Assembly (NCBI GenBank): GCA_010093685.1
Contig: MU006216.1
Coordinates: forward strand, 571,065 to 635,064
Direction of reading: 5' to 3'
DNA length: 64,000 nucleotides
DNA from: Ophiobolus disseminans
Taxonomy: Eukaryota > Ascomycota > Dothideomycetes > Pleosporales > Phaeosphaeriaceae
Part shown: in pieces, positions 43,962-56,137 of the stretch
How the letters are laid out: the number at the start of each line of letters is the position of its first letter
Numbering within the stretch: position 1 is the stretch's first letter
Notes under the pieces: model-generated
The model's input: only the letters and a program-made list of their open reading frames with translations
The model's database searches: none
What the model was told of the DNA's origin: nothing
Position numbers and translations under genes: made by a program

Positions 43962-46961
43962 ATGCAGACGCCCATAGGCAGGGAAGGTGCTTCGTCACCA
44001 GGCCCTACACATTTCTCGCCCTCACAAATGAGTATGTATGATAGATGGAAGCATTCGGCCGTTGGACTGACAATTGGTAGAGAATTACCTGGAAGACCTG
44101 CGCACCAATCGCCCGGCTCGCCCGACTGGAGCTCGACCTGCACCAGCACACTTCAACACATGGTCTAGTAGATCCGGCTCGCGACTATCAAACTCGTCTG
44201 CGATTTCACCGCTCCTCCGTACATCTACAGACCCGGTCACCGACGTTGACGCTCGCCCAGCCTCTTCTCATGAACCCCACTCACACACTCGGAGAACATC
44301 GACTATGAGCATTGATGAGGTAGTCAAGGGCGGAGGGCGAGCTTTGGTGCAGCCACCACGCGGGCGCGATATGACGCCTTCTTCTGCGTCTCGTTCAAGG
44401 ACACCGAGTGTGCAGTACCGGGAGAGCGAGCAGCGACAGACTGAGCAGGATGAAGCACGTGCTGTACGGATAGCTATGGAAGAGCTGGAGCTGACACAAG
44501 AGGAGAAGCTTTTCGAAGCGGCCCGCGATGAAGCTGTTGAGCTGGTCCACAAGCACCGCAACCCAGACGCACCGGGCAAGGGACCCACTGCGCCATACGC
44601 TTACCCAGGTCTTGCAAAAAAGGGAAGCACACAAAGGAGCCGAAGTGCAGAACCAAAGGACGAGGACTTGCAGAGAGCCAACTCAAAGCTGAGGAAGAGG
44701 CATTCCATAGGCAGCAGCGCCGCGGGTAGCAGAAGCAGCAGCTTGCAGAGCAATGGAGACCTTGGTGGTTCAGAGTCGCCAACAAAGGAGGACGCAAGCC
44801 TCAACAGCTCGCCCACAAAGCAAGCTTTCGAGCCTGAGGGCAGGTCGAAGGAGTCGTGGACACTAAAGAAGGCCATTTCCGATCTCCCAGACATTGGACA
44901 GCGGCGCAAGAGCAGTGGTTCCCGGCGGAAGATCAGTGGCAGCCTCTTCAACAACCCCAATGACCAAATCTACGAGGAGCCTGAGGAAGAGATGCCTGTT
45001 GCGCCTGCGCCCACGCCTGCTGCTGCCGAACCTCCACAGCCTGCAAAGCTGCCTTTGGGCATGCGCCGCAACCCGTTCATGCGCTTCCAGTCGATCAAAG
45101 GTAACCCTATGGTACGATCGAACACTGATCCCGTGCTCGCTCACAAGAGACTCGAGCGCTACGAGATCCAAAAGAACCCTCCGACACAGTCGCGCAATGC
45201 TGCATATACCCTCAACCCCACCTTACCAAAGCCGGTTGAGGATGTCAAGGCAGATGCTGAGAACGAGCCTGAAGTGAAGATGAAGGATGGGAAGGAGATC
45301 CGCAGCGATGATCTTCGAGCTGCCACAGGATTTCGCCTCCGGGATCGTAGCCCCAAGCTTCCTACGCCAACAATGGTCTCCGACAGCCCTGGTCGGCCAA
45401 TTGTATCCTTCCAGAAAGGGTATAATGAGGTCGAGCTCAAGGAAGACGTGTATGGTGCTACGGAGACAGCGACACGTCCTTTGAGCACCGCGGCTTCGGG
45501 GCCACGTCCGCTGTCCAATGCTGTCACTGCACCCATGGTCCCTACCATGAAGTCGATGGAGAAGACTTCAAAGAACGCAGTCGTGTCTCCACCAATACCA
45601 GAGATCAGTGTTTCCCCAAGTCCGCTATCTTTTTCTTCGAGAGCCGGCCGGACAGAAAAGCCGACTATCAACGTCTACGAAGATGCACCATCGAGACCGC
45701 TTCCTCTTGCCGCCTCGAAGAGATTCAACGCGCCTCAAACTACAACACCGCCTTTACCTTCTATCAACGTCTACCAGGCTGCTCCAGCCCGCCCTCAGCC
45801 TACTCCAACACCTTCTGTCCCGACTATATCTGTCTCTGAGACACCATCCATATCAGTCAGTGGTCCAGGTAGCGGCCGAGGATCAAAAGTGAACGTGCCG
45901 TCGATAGGCATCACACCCCCCATTCCAAGCATATCTGTCAGCGAGTCACCAGCACCAAACAGAGGACGAGAAGTCAAGCCTCCTTCAATTTCAGCCACGC
46001 CTAGTATTCCTACCATTTCTATCAACGAAACGCCGGCGCCACCTCGCGGACCAACGATCAATGCGCCTTCAATCTCCGTATCCCCTTCAGTTCCTTCCAT
46101 CAATGTTAATGGCAGCTCCGGCTCAACACGTCCTCTTCCCGACCCCAAGCATCATGCCTCAAAGCCATTCGGTCGTGGTCCTCCAACCAACTCTCGCACC
46201 CACTGGACACCCACTAACGTCCGCACTGGTGCTTTGTGCACGTCATGCGCCTTGCCCATTGCCGGCCGTATTGTCTCAGCCGCCGGTCTCCGCTTCCACC
46301 CTGAGTGCTTCGCTTGCTACCAATGCGGCGAGAAACTTGAATGCGTTGCTTTCTACCCCGAGCCAGACAATAAGCTCGCCGAGCGTGTCTCACGTATCCA
46401 CGCTCGTCAACAAGGTCAAGACGTTCCTTTTCTCCCTTCGTATTCCACCCGGGATGACATGGCACGCCTCGAGCATGAGGATGGTACTGATGAATCTAAA
46501 CGTTTCTTCTGCCACCTCGACTTCCACGAGATGTTTTCTCCGCGCTGCAAATCTTGCAAAACACCCATCGAGGGCGAGGTTATCGTAGCCTGTGGTGCAG
46601 AGTGGCATGCTGGCCACTTCTTCTGTGCACAGTGTGGAGACCCATTCGACTCCTCCACACCGTTTGTGGAGAAGGACGGGTATGCTTGGTGTGTCAACTG
46701 CCACACCCATCGGTACAGCACGAAGTGTAAGAAGTGTCGCAAGCCAGTCACGGATACGGTTGTCAAGGCACTTGGTGCGGAGTGGCATATGGGGTGCTTT
46801 TGCTGTGTGGTGAGTTCTCTTGCAATCTGTTGTTTGAAGAATGTGTGCTAATATTGATACAGGAATGCTCTGGACCCTTCCAGGATGGTCGATACTTCCT
46901 TCGCGGCGAGTCTCAGGATCCGGTCTGTGTGAAGTGTGAGGAGAGGAGGCTCAAGGCATGA
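43962..46961 (+). CDS. three-LIM-domain scaffold protein (paxillin-like)
   Basis: Exons 43962-44031, 44081-46809 and 46863-46961 (introns of 49 and 53 nt) give 965 aa. The first splice joins MQTPIGREG...SPSQM to KNYLEDLRTNR, a conserved-type N-terminus for fungal LIM scaffolds. Residues 30-700 are disordered and Ser/Pro-rich, with a helix around EELELTQEEKLFEAARDE. About residues 510-700 hold a degenerate repeat on the theme PSISV/PTINV. The C-terminus has three LIM zinc modules: CTSCALPIAGRIV...CYQCGEK with a long insert, CKSCKTPIEGEVI...CAQCG and CKKCRKPVTDTVV...CVECSGPF, ending CVKCEERRLKA; the third LIM is completed only by the last exon. Expected at sites of polarised growth and septation, as with yeast and fission yeast Pxl1; this placement is inference. 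Confidence 0.9.
45580..46120 (+). repeat. degenerate protein-level repeat, P-[ST]-I-[SN]-V motifs
   Basis: Inside the LIM scaffold gene the translation repeats a short theme at least ten times: PEISVSPS, PTINVYED, PSINVYQA, PTISVSET, PSISVSGP, PSIGITPP, PSISVSES, PSISATPS, PTISINET, PSISVSPS, PSINVNGS. Spacing is irregular (about 10-25 residues) and codons differ between copies, which points to old divergence or selection and not to recent slippage. Confidence 0.75.
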
Positions 46962-47658
46962 TTATTGCAAGGCTGGCCTTGGTCGGTATCGATCGCAGTG
47001 TGAGATGTACCTGGCATAATGTAGGAGCGATGTTGCGAATGATTGTCTCTTCATGTCAGCATGCATTATACACGAAAGCATTCTCTCGTACTAAGGAGTT
47101 AGTGTTGCATCTGTACTTCTAGCATAGGCGTGGTGGGCGTTAGATGGCGTTTTGGTAGCAGGTAGCATACAACGCGATGTTATCAGTACAGCAAATCTAA
47201 AACATGAAGAACAACGAGACGTCACCAATTACGCGAGTCTGGACGCAGGACATTTGCACATGTTCCAGGATAGAGGATGCTGGGATAATCTTCCGAGCAT
47301 TGACAGACAGGACCAATGGGGACGAGCCCGAGCACGCCGTTGCCCATGCCAACGCACCAACGACGGCTGGGCACAGATGCAGCACCACTTCAGCCCAGCG
47401 GGTCTGTCAGTGAGTAGTTGACGTCGTCCAAACTGTCGCAAACCATCCACACATCCCCAAGAGCCCAATTGTCGGTCGCTACTTCCTTCGATCCTGTAAG
47501 ACGCCTCGGTTGCATCCTTATCTCCGTACTGACGTTTTTGTTTACAGACTACCCTACGGCCCTCGAGACCAGGCACTCGGTTCACGGCCGGAACACCTCA
47601 GCGCCAGGGCGCACACTACCATACACCCAGTTACCCTCCATTTCTACCATTTTTCGCA
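46962..47658. other. intergenic region, 0.7 kb
   Basis: Between the LIM gene and the GPI-type surface protein gene. Short frames only, on both strands. The last 150 bases before 47659 are cytosine-rich leader. Confidence 0.6.
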
Positions 47659-48444
47659 ATGCGCACATATCTCGCGCCGCTGCTCCTCGCGCCCCTCGCC
47701 CTCGCAGCCCCCGACGTCCTCGCTCCCTTCGAAGTCGCACTCCCGCAACTGCCCACACCGCAAGACAACTCGACGCTCGTCGAAGCCGGAAGCAACCTCG
47801 AGCTCCTCAAGCGCCAAGGAAACGTCTGCACAACAAACTACTACGCCTGCGCCGCCCTCAACGCTCCCGGCCTCTGCTGCCCCCGCACAGCTATCTGCAC
47901 CGCCGACCAGCGCGGCGCAGTGGCATGCTGTCCCCAGGGCGCGCAATGCACAGGCGCACTCGGACAGCCGCTCGCGACGCCGGGCACCGGGAGCCCGACT
48001 TTCGTCCTCGCTACTACGACTACGAATAACCCCTTCGTCCAGCAGACAAACGCCCCTGGCCCGCGGTCTACAGTGCCCAATGCCTTCTTCCCCTTCTTTT
48101 ACATCCCGACCACGTACACAAACGCCGCCGCGTGCAGCTCCGCGTACTCGACCTGCCAGAACGATGCCGCCAGCTGCACTACTGCGCTGGCAAACGGCGC
48201 GCAGGGCGTCACCGTCAGCGCGCCGAACGGCGGGGCTACGATTACTGCGGTGCCGTCGGTGGGCTTGCAGAGCGCGCAGCAAATTTGCGCCAGTCTGAGC
48301 GCGCAGGCGTGTAGTGGGCTGCAGGTCGAGGCGTGTGCGGCGTTTGGCGGGCAGGCGGGGGCTGCGCCGAAGACGCGGTGTGGCGGGGGATATCTGATGG
48401 GTGCGGGTGTGGCGGTGGGTGTGGTTGGGGGGATGTTGAGATGA
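47659..48444 (+). CDS. secreted cysteine-rich protein, probable GPI anchor
   Basis: This is a single exon of 261 aa. The signal peptide is clear (MRTYLAPLLLAPLALAAP). A Kex2-like LLKRQ site stands near residue 54. Two cysteine-rich blocks follow: one with CTTNYYACAALNAPGLCCP and a CCPQG motif (residues about 57-100), and one around ACSSAYSTCQNDAASC and ICASLSAQACSGLQVEAC. Between them is a Thr/Pro-rich spacer (ATTTTNNPF). The C-terminus is a short glycine-rich hydrophobic tail (YLMGAGVAVGVVGGMLR) that fits a GPI-attachment signal. Several fungal 'GPI anchored protein' families share this CCP arrangement; the function is unknown, probably cell-wall associated. Base composition is very GC-rich with C-ending codons, suggesting high expression. 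Confidence 0.87.
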   Translation: MRTYLAPLLLAPLALAAPDVLAPFEVALPQLPTPQDNSTLVEAGSNLELLKRQGNVCTTNYYACAALNAPGLCCPRTAICTADQRGAVACCPQGAQCTGALGQPLATPGTGSPTFVLATTTTNNPFVQQTNAPGPRSTVPNAFFPFFYIPTTYTNAAACSSAYSTCQNDAASCTTALANGAQGVTVSAPNGGATITAVPSVGLQSAQQICASLSAQACSGLQVEACAAFGGQAGAAPKTRCGGGYLMGAGVAVGVVGGMLR

Positions 48445-49442
48445 TGTTGATATGAAGACATTGATGGGTGGATGGGTGCGTTCGCTTCTGTGTGGATAAT
48501 ATGGTGGGCGAGTTTTGGATATGTATGGACGAACACGAGACATGGACATGAAGCGCTTCGGCTCCGTCTTTTCTTCCAATGGGGGTGTCTTCGGTACGCA
48601 TTTGTTTGGCGTTTGATCCTCTTTCCATATCAATGGGTTTCGGGAAACATAGATCCATATTCCACGTTTCCAGAGCGCTCATGCAACTTAGTCCTGTCGA
48701 ATTCCGTTCCGCATCTTTCGCCATGCTTCATCCTCCCCAGATTTTGAAATACAGGAAAGACCCTCATGTATTACCGCCGTATTCACTTTCGCGCAAGGAA
48801 ATGCTTCACCCACCATCCACCATCCACCATCCCCGAAACTCATCATATACGCCTCATGCACAAACTACAGGCAACCATACTATACGAGTTTCCTTTTTCG
48901 CACGTTAAAAGCGTTCACATAGAGGAGAGAAGTGTTGTTTTCGAACACAAAGACATGTAGACATGTTTGCGGGCGTGTGAAGTTGCTACCTGAGTGTAAT
49001 GTACATGCGAGGAAAGATTAGGCTCCTAGGCATGCGTCATACTGAAGATGAAGTTGAGATTGTGTATGTCTAGTGGTTTCTCCCGGTCAATTGGGGTATA
49101 GGGTTCAGCCTATGATAAAATGGAATATATGTCGAGACGCCATACGCAGCATCATCAACAGGCTTTGGACATGTCGCGATATTCGACAAAAGAACACACT
49201 CGCCAGCACGTAAAACAGGAAATCACGTATATAGTCCTGCCATGAACTTTTCCCATTTCATTCCGTTCCATTAAATACTATCCAGGTAGATAATAACCAA
49301 ATGTAAGTGTACATATCATGATGTGCCGTGCCGTGTCGATTCGAATTCCAAACTCCCAAAGAAAGATCACACAAGTCTCGCTATGAGTTCGAAAACTCCT
49401 CACCCATCAATCCCAAGCGCCTAAACGCCCATGCCAAACTCC
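48445..49442. other. intergenic region between convergent genes, 1.0 kb
   Basis: This is the 3' flank of the surface-protein gene (+) and of the F-box-like gene (-). A triplicated short motif (ccaccat) occurs near 48810-48830. No gene is supported. Confidence 0.6.
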
Positions 49443-51262
49443 TCACTCATCGTCTTCATCGTCATCGTCATCGTCGTCACTGTCCTCGACCTCCGGCTCG
49501 TCAACCGCCCAGAGGATAAACGGTCCATTATAGTCCTTCTACCAGATATTAGCATTCTAAAACCACCAAGACATGCACACATGTGCGCGGCCGCAACTTA
49601 CGCTATAATCCACATTCTCGGAAGCATACCACCAGCGCCCGATGATGATGCGACCACCAGGCAGCACGACGCCCTCGTAAGCCCAGAGATTGTCCTGCTC
49701 CTCGGCGTCAAGATCCTCCATGAAGTGCTTCATGAAAGTGATGCGCTGCCAGCCTGGGATGCCTTGTTGAGGGGGTAGAGCGTTGAGCCAGCCGATGGCT
49801 TTGAAGTCATCGTCGAGGTCGACGCCTGTGCCGGTGAACTGGATGTCCTTGGCGGAGAAGGCGGTCTTGGGATTGGAGCGACCTTGCGTGGTGAGAGGCG
49901 CATCGACTGGGCTTCGCATGGAGGATAGGTGGTGCTCGAAAGTGTCGAGCCACTTGAGTTTTGCCTCGGGCCCGAAGTTGAGCTGGAGGGACTGTGTGAG
50001 CTGTTAGTGACGTGCATGTGAATTGGTTTGGGTTAGATGGCTTCGAGGTTGGCTGGCGGCTGTGAAGGGCGACGACAAACTACTGTGAGTCCATGCAGAC
50101 TCGTGTAAACCGAGCACGGTTGACAGAATGGGAAGAGTGCATACCTGAATCTTGCCCTCATCAATGTTCTTGTCGCAGAAGTACGCATCGCCGACCTGAT
50201 CAGGAGAGAGCATGCGCAGCTTTGTGATCTCGGGAACATCAAGAAACGAGTATGTGCCCTTCCAGTGCTTGCCCAACGGGTAGGTGCCCATCCGGAGAGG
50301 CTCCTGCCACGCCGAAGGTTTCTGCCGAGGAGAGAGATCGTCCATGGCGTGGAACAGTGATGCGACGTCCTCGTTCATCATATGGTTGCGGAAGAACTGC
50401 ATGCAGTGAAGCATCCAGTTCATGTTGACTTCGCCCTTGTGAACACCACCGTACAATGGTGCGTTGTTAGTCGCCATGTAGACCACCTGCTGCGACTCCT
50501 CGGCGGCGAACACGTGGTTGGCGCCTTCGAGCTCGAAGAGGAAGTGGGAGCACATCAGCTTGACGGCAGCCAGGAGGTTGTGAACATCCTTCGGTTCGTT
50601 TCGGCGAGGTGATGGTGCTGGAGCGCGCTCGGTTGGAAGGAGGAGCTTGGAGTTGAGGACGAACTTCAACAAGGCGGCCTGGTTCTTACAGCGAGGTCGG
50701 CCATAGTCATCAAACTCGACTGGGCCTTGGAAAGATTCTATGAGCTGTTAGTTATGGATGCACATAGTGTGGATGCATAAGCTCAGGTACTGTTCATGCT
50801 TACCAACGATCAACTCCCTCAATACCTTAACCACATCTTTCTCTCTCAGCCTATGACCGCGATGAAAGCTGTAGCCCGTGCCTAGAAAGGTTCAAGAAGT
50901 CAGTGTTTGTCTCACATGCATATCGTATATAACGTTACGCACCACGAGCAAGTTGCTTAGTACGATTCTGATACAGCTGCTTCAACTCCTGGTTCGCCAC
51001 ACCCTCCTTAAGAGCGAACTTCTCACGGAACTTGGTGCGCCAAAAGGACAGATTGTCAGCATCGACGGCGTCGTTAGTACCCCGACAAATCAATCGATAG
51101 GTAGCAAGGTCCTTGTCGTTCTCGATCTCGCGAGCAATGGCTTGGTTGAGCTGCGATGTTGATCAATATATATACCAATACCCACACGATGTTGGCCGAA
51201 AGTACCTCAATGGGGAGAGAGTTAAATGCCACAGCAGAGGAAGGAGCTTCTTGGGCCATCAT
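49443..51262 (-). CDS. F-box-like conserved fungal protein with acidic tail
   Basis: Exons 51206-51262, 50943-51150, 50804-50881, 50145-50737, 49602-49991 and 49443-49538 (introns of 55, 61, 66, 153 and 63 nt) give 473 aa. The N-terminus (AFNSLPIEL...IAREIENDKDLATYRLICRG) reads like an F-box helix bundle with the LPxE core. The middle (FLNSKLLLPTER-like segment, then YMATNNAPLYGGVHKGEVN) is helical and unrecognised. The C-terminal domain carries a striking block, IGWLNALPPQQGIPGWQRIT and LWAYEGVVLPGGRIIIGRWW, ending YNGPFILWAVDEPE and a run of Asp and Glu residues. I have the impression that this LPPQ...GIPG...VLPGG pattern is shared by unnamed fungal proteins, but I cannot assign a function. 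A role as substrate receptor of an SCF ubiquitin ligase is possible and only inferred. Confidence 0.82.
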
Positions 51263-52379
51263 GACGTATGTCGTTGATAGGTCTAGGTGCTTGGTTGAGC
51301 GAGTATGGCGATGGGGGCGTATGGAACTGTAGCAGAGGGAGCAAGGGCAGTAATATAGAGAGAGGGACCGCACTAGCTAGCAGCTGGTAAGAGCGCCGCT
51401 ATTGTGGATCCGCAGTGAAGGCCAGCGGGAGTATTGCGTATCTGCGGCGGTGCGCATGCAAGTTTGACGTAAAGGTAGCACGTTGCCTATTGTTCCCAAT
51501 ACTAGCCGCTCTCAGACTCTGCGTTGCAAACGCTGCTAGGCCGCTGCAAGGCTACAGGCTCAGTAGAAAGCCCAATGATGGCGGTGCATACAGAGGAAGG
51601 GTCCAGAACGGCTCGCTTGATCGTCAAGAGCGTTGGTAAGGTGCAATCGTGATATCGGACCTGTTGTGAGAGGCAGATCGCCAGGGAAGGTCTGCGGTGA
51701 GCGGGCTCTTGCATCAAAGCATCTGCGACTTCCATCTGTACAAAGTAGCGAGTCGTTTATGCCCATGCAGATCCTTACGAGGTCGCCGGGGGATACAAAG
51801 GTGCGCGAAGCTGTCGAGCTCCTACTATCAGGCGCGGCACATGGCTCATGTCAGGGTGCATTTGCCGCCCATCATGAGCTCGCGGTCGGATATATTGCAT
51901 CTGCTCGATTTGAGGGTTCGATATGTTCGTGGAAGGTGCCACCGATGACGACGGACTAGTTGTGATTCCACGTGTCTGTTCTTCTGCAAAATACTTCGGG
52001 AGGAAGGAACATCCGGAGGCCGGTACCTGAAAAGTCGAGCAATCAGCTATCGAAACACGCAAAATCATCTTTGCACCGATTTCATGCACGATGTTGATGC
52101 ATGACCGGTTGCGAATTTTCGGCATACCTCACCAACATCAAATCGAAAGTACAGTCAGCGCGGATTCTCGGTGTAAGGGAAGAAACTATGCCTCTACAAC
52201 TGCATTCTACCTTGAGATATATGATGCACGTCAAAGACGGAAATGGACGTACATGCTCCCTGACTGACATGTTTTTCAATTAGAACCATGTCCATGTGAT
52301 CATGTCTGGGGTATGCGATACTCATTAGGTTTAGGCCGTTCTGAAGCCGTACGGTACCATCGACATGCAGCCTGTTCCC
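51263..52379. other. intergenic region, 1.1 kb
   Basis: Upstream of the F-box-like gene and downstream of the sorbosone-dehydrogenase-type gene, both on the minus strand. The longest frames are about 110 codons without a domain. Nothing else is seen. Confidence 0.6.
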
Positions 52380-54049
52380 TCATACAAACGGCAAAGTACC
52401 AACAACTATCGCCGCAGCTGCAGCCCAATAGCTACCCTTGCTCACCACCCTGACACCGCTGCCCGTGGTCGCGCTGGGCGACGGTGCGCTTCCAGTCGGA
52501 TTTCCACCTCCTCCGCTGTTCGACGCTCGGCTCACATCGTTGATACCGCTACCGTCGGTCTTTGTGATGACATAGATTTCGCCAGTGCTGTCGGAGCTCA
52601 TGAACAACCTGCCCCGAGAATCCCAAGCCAGGCCTACGGGGCGGAAGCAGCCACGAGGACAAGCGGATAGATTGGAGTTGGAGACGATATCCACGGCAGC
52701 CGTGGTGCTGTTTGCTGCTGCGCGTGGTGATCCATTTCCGTCGAATTCAACCATGCTGAGCTTGTAGCCGATGGGGACCTGGCGGTTCCTATATATACAA
52801 TTAGACGCGAAAAACTCGTGACAATGAATAAGACTTACCAAGACCCGTGCATCGATACCCAAGCCGCTGTCCCGTTTGTGTTGAACTTGATATCGAGAGG
52901 AGCCATGTGAGCATCGAACGTGATCCTAGGAGCGATACGCCCCTCTCGACAGTAGGTATCGTTCACCGTGGCATTTTGATTGCCAATTGCAAACTGTGAG
53001 CCCGTCTGAAGGCCCTGATTGTCTGGTATTTCGGTGACATTCCATGCAGCAAAGCAGCTGGGATAGCCGTAGTTGCCGCCCGTAACGTTGCTCTGGGTAC
53101 CATTGAGATATCCATGGAAGTTCACTAGAAGTTGATGTCAAAAGTCAGTATCTGTCTCACATGTAATTCATGCATACATAGTACGTACGCTCTTCTCCGG
53201 GGTTGTTTTGGTTGATGGTTCGGTCGCTTCTCTGAATGTTATCAACACTGTTCTCGACGCTATAGATGGCGCCAGTAACAGGATCTTCAGCGACTCCAAC
53301 TGAGTTGCGGAGACCCCAGCCCAACAAAAGCCCATCTCTTGGATGCTGGTAGGCTGTATTAGTGACATTGCTTATGTTAAACGCTTTGATAGTCGACACT
53401 CCGGTAGTGACATCGACTGTCTGGGGGTCGATGTTGCCGACACTGCCACGACTGACTAGAAGCAGAGAGGGGACCTTTGAGGAGAGAAGAAGAGTACGAG
53501 TCGTGTGTCCCTCAGCATCTCCCATGTTCTCAACGAGGTTTCTAGAGGTGCCTGTAACTCGGCCTTCCTGAGCATTGTAAGGCCAAGAGTAGATGTTGCT
53601 ATGAGTCGAGCCGTAAAGCGTGCGACCGTCCGCTGACAGGGCAATGCCATGGTTGAGCTAATCAATGCCTGTCAGCTCTCATTCTTACTGAGGATGTTGC
53701 GAATATATCCACGCTCTCCATCAAAGCAAATGCGGCGTATTACCTCATTATTCTCGACCACCGTCTGTGTTGCTCCGTTCTGCCGCACACACGCGCCATC
53801 TCCCGTCAGCGGCACCCTACTAATCCCAAATCCCTGCTCCACCACCAAAAGCCCACCTGCCGCATCAAACTGGATGCCTCGCGGTTCCCGTAGATTGTTC
53901 GCAACAACCGACACGCGAAACCCGGGCGCCACAGAAGGGGCGCCGTGTGCGGGGGCAATGGGGCTGGGACATGCGGCCGCCGAGCTGGATTGCGCTCTAG
54001 CACCGGTCAACGCGACGGCGGCGAGGCCGACCAAGTGTTTCAGCGCCAT
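52380..54049 (-). CDS. secreted PQQ/sorbosone-dehydrogenase-type oxidoreductase
   Basis: Exons 53744-54049, 53189-53657, 52839-53124 and 52380-52788 (introns of 86, 64 and 50 nt) give 489 aa. A signal peptide (MALKHLVGLAAVALTGARA) is followed by a six-bladed beta-propeller of the L-sorbosone/glucose dehydrogenase type: LREPRGIQFDAAGGLLVVEQ, HGIALSADGRTLYGSTH, HPRDGLLLGWGLRNSVGVAE and PVGLAWDSRGRLFMSSDSTG mark successive blades. In fungi such secreted propellers are the CAZy AA12 family, PQQ-dependent sugar oxidoreductases that pass electrons to oxidative lignocellulose enzymes; membership is inferred from motifs. The C-terminus is a Gly/Ser linker followed by a hydrophobic tail (YWAAAAAIVVGTLPFV), which suggests a GPI anchor. 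No CBM1 or cytochrome domain is present. Confidence 0.87.
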
Positions 54050-56137
54050 TTGTTGAGTGTGGATTGCGGATTGTTATGGTTCAGCTATGCAAGGTACAAA
54101 TACGAAGGAAGGTCTTTGCACAAAGGATCGACGTGCTTTCCAAATCCAATCACGGACGGCAAGAGACAGAAACAAGACGCAATTCATATACTCCTCAGTG
54201 GCAATTGCGTATCTGTGAAACAGCGATCAGGTGGCATAGAGTCGTCGTACCTTGCGCATTCCTCAAGGAGATCCGTTTGCTTGGCCTCAAGCAATGTGGA
54301 CGTCATCATCTGGGCAGAAGAGCGTACTTCGGAGTTAAGACATAACCATGTCATCTTCATGCTTTTGCAAAAAGATAAGGTGTATGAATACTGAGATCCT
54401 ACAAAAGTTGCGAATAGCTTCAGGACACATTCTCGGCGGGTTTCGAAGGAGCGTGGCTGGTGTCAATATTGTGGTCCTCAGCCTCTGCCGCTGCCATCGG
54501 ATATCGTAATCTGGGCAAATGCCACCAAGTGCGGGGCTCAAGCTTGTTCAAACCGAACCAGTTTCAAGGCCAGCAATTGGGCGAGGAAGATCTGACCGCC
54601 AACCTGGTCTCGATTCGCATTGCATGATATGGCGCGCGGGTGATAAACATCGGCATGATGGGCCGAACGACAGAGGGGGAAAGATGCGCGGAAGGAATTG
54701 TCCCGCCTGCTGCTTACGCGTTAGGAAGGTCGACTTTCGAACACCAATAATGATCCTCGGCCAAAAACATGGGCATTTTCGGTGCTTTTTCGTAGTTCGT
54801 CAGCCGAGAGAAATCAAGAATATGCATCTTCATGACAATTTTTGGCGTAGGCTTGTTGAAGCACACAGTATAGTAGACTAGCTTCGGCTCGATGTTTGCT
54901 AGTCGTATGGCTGTGCATCGTACGTTTTTATTCCCGTCCAACCTCGGATGGCTTCATTGTGTCCACAGCAGCAAGGAAGCCAGGCTCAACATCTTACAAT
55001 TACCTTTCCCGAAACATACGCTACTCCATAGCATCGGCCATTGTTCTTCGTTTGACTAGCATGTCGTCATTTTGTAGTTCCCGTTCGGTGCTCGTGGCAT
55101 CACGAAGAAGTTTGGGGCGGTCTTGCACTAGCGAGACGTCGTCGAAACTTAATGTGTCGGTTACAACTTAGTGGATGTGATTCGGCTGTGAGGTGGCAGT
55201 AGTTCTGTCTAGCTGCAACGGCTCCCGGGCGATCATAACATGTGGGCGCAAAGCACATGGATTGTTGAGGATTCTCGGGTCGCCAATGTGGCAGATGTGC
55301 GGTTCCCTCCATTGCAACGTGGTCGAGGCATGGGCGATGTTACTTGCGCTGATATTAAGGTACAGATCAGTTGCAATGGTAGCCAAGGTCGATATGAGCG
55401 CCCTATAAGACCATGGGGTGAGCTCGAGCTCGAGCCTCCTCTTCAATTGCAAACTTCACACTGCATTATCACGTTGTGAACCAAGGGACCCGTCATTTAA
55501 GACATATTCAAATTCGTGTATTCGCGTCTCGCGGGACAGAAGAGCTATGGCCGTCAAGTAATCGATGCTGATTTTTTGAGCGCGACCCATGATTATTCAA
55601 ACCGAAGATCAAAGAACAAGAAGGACAACGGAGCCGAAATACTATCCGCTTTTATACATAATCCGGCATGACCCCGTGATGCTAGGAGACGACTGGGAAC
55701 CTCCTGATGTGAAAAGACGCGGTGATATTATATGCCTGCAATACGCCGCTCGATTAAAATAAAATCAATGGACAGCGCGTGGCGTCCCTCCTCTTTTTCC
55801 GCGTGTATCCTGGCTGGGAGATGCTGCAACTTATGCAAAGGGAAAATCGAGAGATGCAGATAGCGCTCCAAATGCAACACACTGTGCCTGGCCTGAAAGC
55901 CAATGGCAGAATGTATGTGAAAATACAGGGTGGTGAAGCCTGAGAAAGTGTCCAACCTTTCGCTCGAACGCTGCGACCCCAAAGGAAAAGTATCCAGAAG
56001 AAATCTTGTCGTTCCGCCCAAACTTTTCCTGGTAGTTGTGACCTAGCCAAGGTCATTTCGTCTATATGCTGTCGAGTCGCCTGGGTGAGTGGATCCAGTA
56101 TCGTCGCGACATGTCCATTACATCGTCGTAGCTTACT
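54050..56137. other. 2.1-kb region without a supportable gene
   Basis: It lies upstream of the sorbosone-dehydrogenase-type gene and downstream of the large disordered-protein gene, both minus. Frames reach about 150 codons (53945-54394, shadowing the gene's 5' end) with no domain. I find no inverted repeats, RNA genes or transposase motifs by eye. Confidence 0.55.

Noticed and set aside
47644..48633. 329-codon minus-strand frame opposite the surface-protein gene
   Set aside because: It is antisense to a clear signal-peptide and GPI-type gene; Arg/Ala-rich shadow of a GC-biased coding strand.
49330..49350. gattcgaattcc, similar to a tRNA T-loop (B box)
   Set aside because: No matching acceptor stem, D-arm or anticodon arm at the right distances on either strand.
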